A stretch of DNA of 56,582 nt, from positions 1-56,582 of the forward strand of contig NZ_AUCV01000041.1 of the NCBI RefSeq assembly GCF_000429945.1, given 5' to 3'. The stretch comes from Desulfogranum japonicum DSM 18378. Lineage in GTDB: Bacteria; Desulfobacterota; Desulfobulbia; Desulfobulbales; Desulfobulbaceae. How positions within the stretch are numbered: position 1 is the first letter of the stretch; every line of letters starts with the position of its first letter. The notes beneath the pieces are model-generated. The model saw nothing but the letters and a program-made list of their open reading frames with translations. It was not told the DNA's origin and did no database searches. Below are positions 40,323-48,020 of this stretch, in pieces. Made by a program: the position numbers and the translations under genes.

Positions 40323-41327
40323 ATGAACAGCCAACATATAAATAAAATCGCACTGCTGGGGGTACTTGCCCTGGCTTTTGCCCTGCCCCTGGTGGTCCGC
40401 AGCGCAACATATCTTCATATTTTAGTCCTTCTCTTTTTTTACGCCTACCTGACCACGAGCTGGAATATTGTGGGTGGCTTTGCTGGTGTGCTTCCTTTAG
40501 GACACGCTGCATTTGTAGGCATTGGCGCTTATACCTCAACAGTACTTTCTCTCCAATATGGAATAAGCCCATGGATCGGTATGGTTGTGGGAGGCGTACT
40601 GGCCATGATCGCCGGTATTATCATCGGTCTGCCAACCCTGAAAATGCGAGGCGCATATTTTGCTCTGGCAACCATAGCCTTTGCCGAAGGTTTAAGGGTC
40701 ATGGTGGAAAATATCGATTATCTTGGGCCACTGAAAATCAATGGCCCCAGGGGCCTGCAGATTCCACCGCTTGAGACTGGATTCAGCCATTTTATGTTCG
40801 CCACCAAAGAGCCTTATTATTACATCATTCTTATTATGCTGCTTCTAGTCATGTTGCTTACGTATATGGTCAGCCGCAGCAAACTTGGCTACTACCTGGT
40901 TGCCGGTGGTGAAGAACCTGAAGCAGCCATGGCCCTTGGGGTGAACGTTGCCCGAGCCCGCCTGATCGCCATGGCTGTAAGTTCTTTTCTAACAGCACTG
41001 GCTGGAACGTTTTACGCCCAATTTTCCCTCTATATCCACCCCAAATCGATCATTTCACTGGACATGTCCTTTGAAATAGCATTTATCGCCCTCATCGGTG
41101 GTCGTGGTTCCATTGTCGGTCCAATCCTGGGGGCACTGCTGCTCAGACCTGTGAGCGATTTCTGTCGTATCTACTTTGGCGATAGCCTTCCAGGATTACA
41201 TCTGATCATCTTCGGCCTGGTCTTGATTCTGGTGATGCTCTACCAACCCAGAGGACTACAGGAGCCTATCAGTCGTCTGTATCAGCGCATTATAAACCGC
41301 CCACAGCCAGCCACATCAGGGAGTTAA
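40323..41327 (+). CDS. livM: ABC transporter permease (LivM type)
   Basis: A 334-residue inner-membrane permease. It has TTSWNIVGGFAGVLPLGHAAFVG (family hallmark region, cited in part), GLPTLKMRGAYFALATIAFAE, LIGGRGSIVGPILGA and about nine hydrophobic helices. The ATG at 40323 follows AAGGAATACGTA; the frame extends 18 bp upstream without a better site. It is the partner of LivH and lies 32 bp downstream of it. Confidence 0.93.
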   Translation: MNSQHINKIALLGVLALAFALPLVVRSATYLHILVLLFFYAYLTTSWNIVGGFAGVLPLGHAAFVGIGAYTSTVLSLQYGISPWIGMVVGGVLAMIAGIIIGLPTLKMRGAYFALATIAFAEGLRVMVENIDYLGPLKINGPRGLQIPPLETGFSHFMFATKEPYYYIILIMLLLVMLLTYMVSRSKLGYYLVAGGEEPEAAMALGVNVARARLIAMAVSSFLTALAGTFYAQFSLYIHPKSIISLDMSFEIAFIALIGGRGSIVGPILGALLLRPVSDFCRIYFGDSLPGLHLIIFGLVLILVMLYQPRGLQEPISRLYQRIINRPQPATSGS

Positions 41328-41330
41328 GTT

Positions 41331-42056
41331 ATGGCACTGCTACAAGTAGAAAAAATGACAAAGGAGTTTGGCGGTCTGCGTGCAGTTGACTCACTTGACT
41401 TGACCATTGAACCTGGCCAGATTTTCGGGCTTATCGGCCCGAACGGAGCAGGAAAATCAACAGCCTTTAACTGCATTGCAGGTGCGTTTGCTCCAACATC
41501 GGGAAAGATCACCTTTGATGGAGAAGTCATCAATGGAGAAAAGCCCTGGAACCTTTGTAAATCAGGGCTCGCACGTACCTTTCAGATAGTGAAACCATTT
41601 GCCAGCAAAGATGTGCTGTACAATGTAACTGTAGCCAGCTTCAGTACCACCAACAGCCGCAAACATGCTGAAGAAAAGGCCATGGCAGTGTTGGAGTCCC
41701 TGAACTTTGCCGATAAAAAAAACGTACTCGCAGGCAACCTGACCATTGCCGACAGAAAACGCCTGGAAATAGCTAAAGCATTGGCCACGGAACCAAAACT
41801 GCTGTTGCTGGATGAAGTCATGGCAGGCCTGCGTCCCAATGAAGTTGATGAGATGGTCTCAATTTTCCAGGATCTGCGAAAACAGGGTATAACCATCTTT
41901 ATCATCGAACATATCATGCGGGCTATTATGGCGCTCTCTGATCATATTGTAGTTATCCAGTTCGGAAAAAAGATTGCAGAAGGCAGCCCGGCAGAAATTG
42001 CCAATGATGAACGTGTAATCAAAGCATATCTGGGAGATGATTATGTCGTTGCTTGA
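41331..42056 (+). CDS. livG: ABC transporter ATPase (LivG type)
   Basis: A 241-residue ATPase. Walker A is GPNGAGKST, the family region LARTFQIVKPF follows, and Walker B is LLLLDEVMAGL with H-loop IEHIM. The signature site is degenerate: NLTIADRKRLEIAKAL replaces the usual LSxGQ, so the LSGGQ-type serine-glycine-glycine is not evident. LivG proteins often carry such variants, as the partner LivF has the full LSGGEQ. It lies 3 bp from livM and overlaps livF by 14 bp. Confidence 0.92.
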   Translation: MALLQVEKMTKEFGGLRAVDSLDLTIEPGQIFGLIGPNGAGKSTAFNCIAGAFAPTSGKITFDGEVINGEKPWNLCKSGLARTFQIVKPFASKDVLYNVTVASFSTTNSRKHAEEKAMAVLESLNFADKKNVLAGNLTIADRKRLEIAKALATEPKLLLLDEVMAGLRPNEVDEMVSIFQDLRKQGITIFIIEHIMRAIMALSDHIVVIQFGKKIAEGSPAEIANDERVIKAYLGDDYVVA

Positions 42057-42753
42057 TATTCACAATCTAAACGCATCCTATGGGGATGTGCAGGTAATAT
42101 TTGATCTCTCCCTCAAAGTCAATCAGGGTGAAGTGGTAAGCATCATTGGCGGAAATGGCGCTGGGAAATCTACTCTGTTGCGCGTGATTTCCGGTTTGCT
42201 GCCTGCCAGCGGCGGTCAAATTATCTTTGAGGAGAAGGAAATTCAAAAAGACCTGCCTGAAAATATCGTTGCCCAGGGAATAGTTCACGTTCCCGAAGGC
42301 CGTCGCCTTTTTCCGCTCATGTCTGTGAAAGATAATCTCATGGTGGGGGCGTATAATAAACGTGCCAGGGAGGAAAGTGAACAGACCCTACAGGAGGTGT
42401 ACAGCTTACTGCCAAGGCTGGAAGAACGCGAAGATCAGCTGGCCATGACATTATCCGGCGGTGAGCAGCAGATGGTTGCCATTGGCCGAGGCCTCATGGC
42501 AAAGCCCCACATCCTTATGCTGGATGAACCGTCGCTTGGACTGGCGCCCCTGCTCATTAAAGACATTTTTGAAACTGTACGCAAAATTGCCGACCAGGGA
42601 ATGACCGTACTCATGGTTGAACAGGATGTGCGGCATTCACTAAGCTTAAGTGACCGCGGCTATGTTCTGGAACATGGAAGGGTTGTTATGGAAGGACAGG
42701 CAGACCAGATGATCGACGACCCTCACATACGTGAAGCGTATCTGGGTATGTAG
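42043..42753 (+). CDS. livF: ABC transporter ATPase (LivF type)
   Basis: A 236-residue ATPase with Walker A GGNGAGKST, the GIVHVPEGRRLFPLMSV segment typical of LivF, the full signature TLSGGEQQMVAIGRGLM, Walker B ILMLDEPSLGLAP and H-loop VEQDVRH. I chose the ATG at 42043 because GGGAG lies 6 bases upstream; another ATG at 42037 is in the same frame but too close to it. It overlaps livG by 14 bp. Energises import with LivG. Confidence 0.93.
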   Translation: MSLLDIHNLNASYGDVQVIFDLSLKVNQGEVVSIIGGNGAGKSTLLRVISGLLPASGGQIIFEEKEIQKDLPENIVAQGIVHVPEGRRLFPLMSVKDNLMVGAYNKRAREESEQTLQEVYSLLPRLEEREDQLAMTLSGGEQQMVAIGRGLMAKPHILMLDEPSLGLAPLLIKDIFETVRKIADQGMTVLMVEQDVRHSLSLSDRGYVLEHGRVVMEGQADQMIDDPHIREAYLGM

Positions 42754-42974
42754 TGGCTAGAGACAATAAATAATTTGAAAAAATAGCTGTAACAGGATCA
42801 GCGGAATCCCTATGTTTTTTATAGAAAACAAGGTAGTGTTGACTTGTCAGTTTACCTCTTCAAATATTGAAGACTGGCTGTTTCCTCGGAAACAACTGCA
42901 TTGTCGGCAAAACTTTTTTTATAGCAGCAGGTATATTCCCCGTTTTTGACAACAACTCTTTCTGTTTTGTCCAA

Positions 42975-42990
42975 TGGCCTGACTGCTGTT
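42975..42990 (+). promoter_or_regulatory. Weak sigma-54-like match before the semialdehyde dehydrogenase
   Basis: TGGCCTGACTGCTGTT has the GG-N10 spacing but a -12 element of GT. A start near 43002 would leave a 26-nt leader. The 274-bp gap after livF otherwise holds only a short CTTCAA/TTGAAG inverted repeat (42858-42872). Low confidence. Confidence 0.25.
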
Positions 42991-43027
42991 CATCACATGT
43001 AACATCAGGGGAAAAGAGAGGAAAAAA

Positions 43028-44455
43028 GTGATAAAAGCATATCAAACCTATGTTGATGGCCAGTGGCTCGACACAGATAAGACCATGGAGGTTGTCAATA
43101 AGTTTACAGGAGAAGCTTTTGCGTCAGTACCTCTGGCAGATTCAGTGCTCACTGAAAAAGCCATTGCCAGTGCAAAAGAGGCATTCCAGAGTTTTCGAAA
43201 AGCACCTGCCCATGCCCGGGCTGCGATTCTGGATAAAACCGCAGAATTACTGCTGGCAAGGCAAGACGAAATAGTAGATATTCTCTGCAAAGAAGCCGGA
43301 AAAGCCTATAAATTTTCTGTTAACGAGGTACAGCGCAGTGCTGAAACCTTTAAATTTGCGGCAGAGGAAGCTAAACGCCTGCATGGAGAAACCATTCCTG
43401 TTGATGCAAGCCGATTTGGTGAAAACAGGTTTGGTTACTTCATTCGTGAACCTATTGGGGTTATCGGAGCAATTACCCCCTTCAATTTCCCCCTGAACCT
43501 GGTCGCTCATAAACTGGCCCCTGCCATTGCAGCTGGTAATACAGTTGTACTCAAACCAGCTTCTGTCACACCGGTGTCTTCCATCATACTGGCAGAAATA
43601 CTCGAACAGGCAGGCCTGCCCAAAGGGGTTGTAAACGTGGTTATCGGCCCAGGCAGGGAAGTTGGGGATGCCATTGTAGTCCATCCTGACTGTAAAAAAG
43701 TCACCTTTACCGGCTCACCTGCTGTTGGCGATCAGATAATTAAAAAAGCAGGGATTAAAAAAGTTACCCTGGAATTGGGCAACAACTCCGCCACCATCAT
43801 CGAAGCTGATGCAGACCTGGAAAAAGCTGCTGAACGTTGTGTGGTCAGCGCTTTTGCCAACTCCGGACAGGTATGCATTTCCCTACAGCGTATTTATGTG
43901 AACGCAGCCTGCGTCGAAACCTTCAGCAAGCTCTTTGTGGAAAAGGTGAAAGCTCTGCAGGTGGGAGATCCCCTGGAGACATCATGCGATATCGGCCCGC
44001 TGATTGACGACAAAGAGGTTGAACGTATTGATTCCTGGGTCAAGGAGGCGGTACAGCAGGGAGCCGTGATCGCCACAGGCGGCAAAGCAGAAGGTCGTGT
44101 CTATCTTCCAACAGTGCTTACCAATGTGACGGAAGATATGAAAATTATGTGTATGGAAACCTTTGCACCTGTTGTTTCCATTGTTGCATACAATGACTTT
44201 GACGAAGTAATCAACCTGGTTAACAATTCTGAATTTGGGCTCCAGGCAGGCATCTACACCAATGATATCAACAAGGCACTCCAGGCTGTGGATGACCTGG
44301 AGGTTGGCGGTGTAATGATCAATGATACGGCCACATACAGAGTAGACCATCTTCCCTATGGAGGCAATAAGCTCTCCGGTCTTGGCCGTGAAGGTGTTCG
44401 CTTTGCCATGGAAGACATGACCAACATCAAGATGGTTATGATTAATCGCAATTAG
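43028..44455 (+). CDS. Semialdehyde-type aldehyde dehydrogenase
   Basis: A 475-residue ALDH-superfamily enzyme. Seen are ITPFNFPLNLVAHKLAPAI, the coenzyme loop FTGSPAVGDQI, the catalytic glutamate region LELGNNSATII (NN in place of the common GK), the catalytic cysteine in NSGQVCISLQR, and METFAPVV. This variant is found in lactaldehyde/GAPN-like ALDHs. A GTG start at 43028 follows AGAGGAAAAAA. It lies downstream of livF on the same strand, in the GABA module, so oxidation of succinate semialdehyde (or malonate/glutarate semialdehyde) to the acid is the best guess. The enzyme is distinct from the AldB-like ALDH at 8373-9854 and was not derived from it by recent duplication. Confidence 0.88.
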   Translation: MIKAYQTYVDGQWLDTDKTMEVVNKFTGEAFASVPLADSVLTEKAIASAKEAFQSFRKAPAHARAAILDKTAELLLARQDEIVDILCKEAGKAYKFSVNEVQRSAETFKFAAEEAKRLHGETIPVDASRFGENRFGYFIREPIGVIGAITPFNFPLNLVAHKLAPAIAAGNTVVLKPASVTPVSSIILAEILEQAGLPKGVVNVVIGPGREVGDAIVVHPDCKKVTFTGSPAVGDQIIKKAGIKKVTLELGNNSATIIEADADLEKAAERCVVSAFANSGQVCISLQRIYVNAACVETFSKLFVEKVKALQVGDPLETSCDIGPLIDDKEVERIDSWVKEAVQQGAVIATGGKAEGRVYLPTVLTNVTEDMKIMCMETFAPVVSIVAYNDFDEVINLVNNSEFGLQAGIYTNDINKALQAVDDLEVGGVMINDTATYRVDHLPYGGNKLSGLGREGVRFAMEDMTNIKMVMINRN

Positions 44456-44506
44456 GTAACAATCATTCTTTAATCTTATTATCCATGTTCCAGTGGATAC
44501 TATCGA

Positions 44507-44543
44507 CCGTAGATGCTCGAGCATTCACATTGAGCATCTACGG
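44507..44543 (+). terminator. Hairpin after the semialdehyde dehydrogenase
   Basis: CCGTAGATGCTC (44507-44518) pairs perfectly with GAGCATCTACGG (44532-44543) over a 13-nt loop. A competing palindrome ATGCTCGAGCAT overlaps the left arm and loop. It lies 52 bp past the stop codon. No U-run follows. Probable transcript end. Confidence 0.55.
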
Positions 44544-44804
44544 CTCCTCTGACATGCGGTCATGCACCCTATATATAATCGCTACAGACACTGCTCCCCT
44601 TTCTACCCATAAAAAAAAATTGGCTTGATGAAACAGACCCCATGGCATATACCTAACTGGCTCAACTCTATCATCTCATGGGTGACAATACCAAGGCCGT
44701 CAAGGCTCGTCATAAGGCCGAGCAATGGATATCGCATGAACAGGAGAAAATCACCCGCAAGCCATAGACCTTGTTTCCCATGACTTCCGCTTAACCCCAC
44801 CTGA

Positions 44805-45605
44805 TCAGTAATGGAGCAACGACCCTTGCCGCCTGGCTATCTGTAATCCATAGTGAAAAGAGACTAAGCCACCTGTAAGGCACAACACAGCAAATCCGCA
44901 AAGAATCAACAACTCCCATCGGATTGCATCAACTCCAGCACCATTCAGCATAAGCTGGCGCAATCCCCTAAGGCTGTGGGTAATGGGGAGAATCTGTGAA
45001 ATCCATTGCAGCCATCCGGGCAAAACCTCCGTAGGATACATGACCCCCCCAAACAGACTGGCTAAGGAACCAATCGCCCAACTGACCGGACTATTCTGCT
45101 TTAACAAAAGTACAAAGGTGGCTGAAAAAAGGCCAATACCCAAAAAACTTAACAGGGTCAACAATACCAGAGCAACAATAAGGAAAGGATGAGTCCAGTG
45201 AAATACTGCTCCGAACAACGTGCCCAGTCCCAGATAAAAAAGAGCGCGAAAACAGGAAAAAGCAAAAGGATACAGAGAAGAATACAGCAAAATAGCAGAA
45301 GGAGAAACCGGTGTGATCAGAAGAGCCTCTATGGTTCCCAGTGTCTGGCCCTTACGAATTTCTTCCCCCATGCTGGAAACGATAACTAGAAGAATATCCG
45401 TTAAAGCCAATCCAAGCAGGACAAAAGCAAAATAATCTCCGCCATATGGCTGCAGCAGTTGTTCCTGAGGATGTATAATCTTACCCATAAAGAAGAAAAG
45501 CACTGTGGTAATGCACAGTGTTGCGATTTGCGCAGGAAGCCGCAGGGGGTAACTGAGGTCGACCCGGATATCCCTGAGTAAAAAATTCAGTGCCTGGTGC
45601 AGCAT
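44805..45605 (-). CDS. ABC-2 type exporter permease
   Basis: A 266-residue membrane protein with six hydrophobic segments and the ABC-2 layout (RDIRVDLSYPLRLPAQI at the cytoplasmic start, LASLFGGVMYPTEVLPGWLQWISQILPITHSL near the end, cited in part). The segment around MYPTEVLP is the typical ABC-2 motif. Its start overlaps the ATPase gene by 19 bp. It works with that ATPase to export a polysaccharide precursor, lipid or small molecule; the substrate is unknown. The 260 bp downstream (44544-44804) hold no gene that I can support. Confidence 0.88.
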   Translation of the reverse strand: MLHQALNFLLRDIRVDLSYPLRLPAQIATLCITTVLFFFMGKIIHPQEQLLQPYGGDYFAFVLLGLALTDILLVIVSSMGEEIRKGQTLGTIEALLITPVSPSAILLYSSLYPFAFSCFRALFYLGLGTLFGAVFHWTHPFLIVALVLLTLLSFLGIGLFSATFVLLLKQNSPVSWAIGSLASLFGGVMYPTEVLPGWLQWISQILPITHSLRGLRQLMLNGAGVDAIRWELLILCGFAVLCLTGGLVSFHYGLQIARRQGSLLHY

Positions 45606-46594
45606 GATTCCCCTTCCTTCTCTGTGATTCTCTCAAAAAAGTCCTCAAGATGTAAAACTTTACTGGTGCACCCATACACCTGGACCCGGTTTTCCACAAG
45701 CTGTTGCAGAAACCTTGGAATATCCTTTTCTGCACACTGGAGCCGGATTATTTGTCTGTTATTTTCTTCAATACAAACAGGTTGTTCTTCCCCCTTTGGC
45801 ATCGTCAAGATTCCGGGGCGATACCCAATAACTTCAAGCTGAAAGATAGAAATGGTATCGCCCATCCCTATCAAGTCTTGTTTGGACAGATCAGCAAGAA
45901 TTCTCCCCTGATGAAGAATGACTACACGATCGCACACTTCCTGGGCTTCATGCAGGTTGTGGGTGCACCAGAGTGCTGCCATTCTCTCACTGTTGACAAG
46001 CCTGGTTCGGATCAGGTTGCGAAGCTTTCTGGCAGCCACGATATCGATGTTGGAGGTGGGTTCATCCAGCAGCAGAATCTTTGGTGAGGCAAGAAGGGCC
46101 CTGGCAAGGGATACTTTTTGTTTCTGACCACTTGAACAGCGATCAAACCGTTGTTTCCCCAGGTCCGCAAGGCCGACCAATGAAAGCACGTTGTCCACCC
46201 GAACAGATGCGTTTTTTCCCTGTAACCCATACAAAGAAGCGAAAAAAAGAAGGTTTTTGCGCACAGACAGGCGCCAGTAGAAACTGCGTTCATTGGTATT
46301 CACCAGGCCAACCGATTGTCTAATCAGCCTGTCGTGTGTACGTATATCACGACCAAGAATACGGGCATCTCCGCTGTCCGGCTCCAGCAGCCCGGCCAGT
46401 ATCTTTATGAGGGTTGTTTTTCCGGCTCCATTCAACCCAAGCAGACAACAGATTTCCCCTTGGTTGAAACCAAATGAGACGTCCTGCAAAGCAGGTTTCC
46501 GTGAAATTGCAGCAGGCCTCCAGAGCTCCCGTAAGGAGAGCGGGTAATATTTGCAGAGATTCGTGACTTGGACAGCCCCGTTTGCATTCTTCAT
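45587..46594 (-). CDS. ABC exporter ATPase
   Basis: A 335-residue ABC ATPase. Walker A is GLNGAGKTT and Walker B is ILLLDEPTS. The signature is CSSGQKQKVSLARALL, where SSGQ replaces the consensus SGGQ. A C-terminal extension of about 100 residues follows the H-loop (LWCTHNLHEAQ), as in drug and polysaccharide exporters of the DrrA/CcmA type. It starts 4 bp inside the end of the PHP phosphatase gene and overlaps the permease. The N-terminal insert (YYPLSLRELWRPAAISRKP) recalls Wzt/TagH-like exporters of glycans. Confidence 0.9.
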   Translation of the reverse strand: MKNANGAVQVTNLCKYYPLSLRELWRPAAISRKPALQDVSFGFNQGEICCLLGLNGAGKTTLIKILAGLLEPDSGDARILGRDIRTHDRLIRQSVGLVNTNERSFYWRLSVRKNLLFFASLYGLQGKNASVRVDNVLSLVGLADLGKQRFDRCSSGQKQKVSLARALLASPKILLLDEPTSNIDIVAARKLRNLIRTRLVNSERMAALWCTHNLHEAQEVCDRVVILHQGRILADLSKQDLIGMGDTISIFQLEVIGYRPGILTMPKGEEQPVCIEENNRQIIRLQCAEKDIPRFLQQLVENRVQVYGCTSKVLHLEDFFERITEKEGESCCTRH

Positions 46595-47295
46595 CGCTCA
46601 AAGGACATATTGGCAATTATTTTCATGGGATTAGTGAACACGAGTTTGCGCGCCTGTTCCTCACCAATAATAGTGGAAGCACCTTTAATCCCTTGTGACA
46701 AAAGAGGCTTGCGGTACTTTGTGGAATGCCCGTCAGAGGCTAACACGTCAACGACACCTTTTTTCAGGAGGTAGTGCGCACATTTCTTTGCACCTCTCCC
46801 AAATTCACCTACAACACTGCCGGCTGTAACCTGGACGAAAATGCCGTCATCCAGTAATTCCAGTAACAGGTCAGGGTTGGACTTGATAGATGGATTACGC
46901 TCAGGATGGGTAATAATCGGCTTCATTCCGTGTATTCGAAATTGAAACAGTATATTTTTCGCTGTTGCAGGAAGATGCGTATGGGGAAACTCTACCAGGA
47001 TATAATCTGTCTCATTGATAGTGAATTGATTCACCTGCTGAGGTGCAAAAACTGTATTCACATCCGCACCTGTCAGCAGGGTGAGAGGAATGTTCTCCTT
47101 ACGTATCAGGTGCCGCAACCAGGATGCCCTGCGGCTTATTTCAGCAGGGTCATAGAGCTTTTCGTTTACATGCGGAGTTGCGACAATTACATCCACCCCA
47201 TCCTCTGCAGCCATCCTGGCCATGGCCACAGATTCTTCAAAAGTGCGGGGTCCATCATCTATATCAGGCAATATATGGCAGTGAATATCAATCAT
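46591..47295 (-). CDS. CpsB/CapC-type PHP-family phosphotyrosine phosphatase
   Basis: A 234-residue metal-dependent phosphatase of the PHP superfamily (CpsB/CapC/YwqE). Metal-binding motifs are DIHCHILPDIDDGP at the N-terminus, ATPHVNE, and the late HPERNP and DGHSTKYR. In Gram-positive bacteria CpsB removes phosphate from the tyrosine kinase that controls capsule export. I chose the ATG at 47295; the frame opens at a TTG further upstream (47334) with no ribosome site. Here it is the first gene of an operon with an ABC-2 exporter. No tyrosine kinase or glycosyltransferase is in the window, so its partner is unknown. Confidence 0.88.
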   Translation of the reverse strand: MIDIHCHILPDIDDGPRTFEESVAMARMAAEDGVDVIVATPHVNEKLYDPAEISRRASWLRHLIRKENIPLTLLTGADVNTVFAPQQVNQFTINETDYILVEFPHTHLPATAKNILFQFRIHGMKPIITHPERNPSIKSNPDLLLELLDDGIFVQVTAGSVVGEFGRGAKKCAHYLLKKGVVDVLASDGHSTKYRKPLLSQGIKGASTIIGEEQARKLVFTNPMKIIANMSFER

Positions 47296-48020
47296 TGTTC
47301 CGGGTGAAAAATCTCCGGCTGATACCAGATTCAAATAAAAGACAGCAGGTTACCCCTAAACCTAAACATACTTTGACGATATACACCGCTTGTTTTTATA
47401 AAAAATTAATATATTTGTCTACCTGAGCAAGGCAAAATAAGAAGAGCCTATGCCTATGACCGATTACTTGCTCCTTCAGATTCGTTCAGACAGATCCTCT
47501 TATAGGATGGCCCAGAGGGGACCAAATGTAGACTGGTGGGTTGTTTACATTGATACAAACTGCTACTGTTGCTCATAGAAGATATATTCCTCTCGAGGAG
47601 TCTGTCGGAGCATTGCTATTTTTTCTCAGTTTAAGGCGTTTTCAGGCAATCAAGCACAACCATCTAGATACCCAGGACCAATATAAAAATTGGGTTCTGG
47701 TTTGATACGGAGGATGAAAATTGCCGTTGGGAACCCGAGTGGCGCATTCCATGTCTTTCTGCTTCATTGTTGTCGTTGTTCTCAGAAAAACGTTATTAGT
47801 CTTTCGTGATATCTGGTTCTACACGACCTTACTCGGCCTATTTGCAAGAAGAAAAATTTGGGAAATACTATTGTGCTAATATTTTTCTAACCAACCGGTA
47901 ATATCATGTAGCATTAATTTGTACTTGAAACGGGCACAGTGAGGCATACACGCTGAAACAACATGACGCAGCGTTGTTCTCCAAACGGTACCCAGCTCAA
48001 TAAAGCAATATCACTGGCAT
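47296..48020. other. Divergent intergenic region of 725 bp
   Basis: It separates the CpsB-like operon (minus) from the hybrid kinase (plus). I see no gene, family repeat or strong hairpin in it. It is long enough to carry two promoters and regulator sites, but none is clear. Confidence 0.4.

Noticed and set aside
43028-44455. Recent duplicate of the aldehyde dehydrogenase at 8373-9854
   Set aside because: The two differ in key motifs (LELGNNSA versus LELGGKSA; QVCIS versus QVCCA), in length and in C-terminus, so they belong to different ALDH groups.
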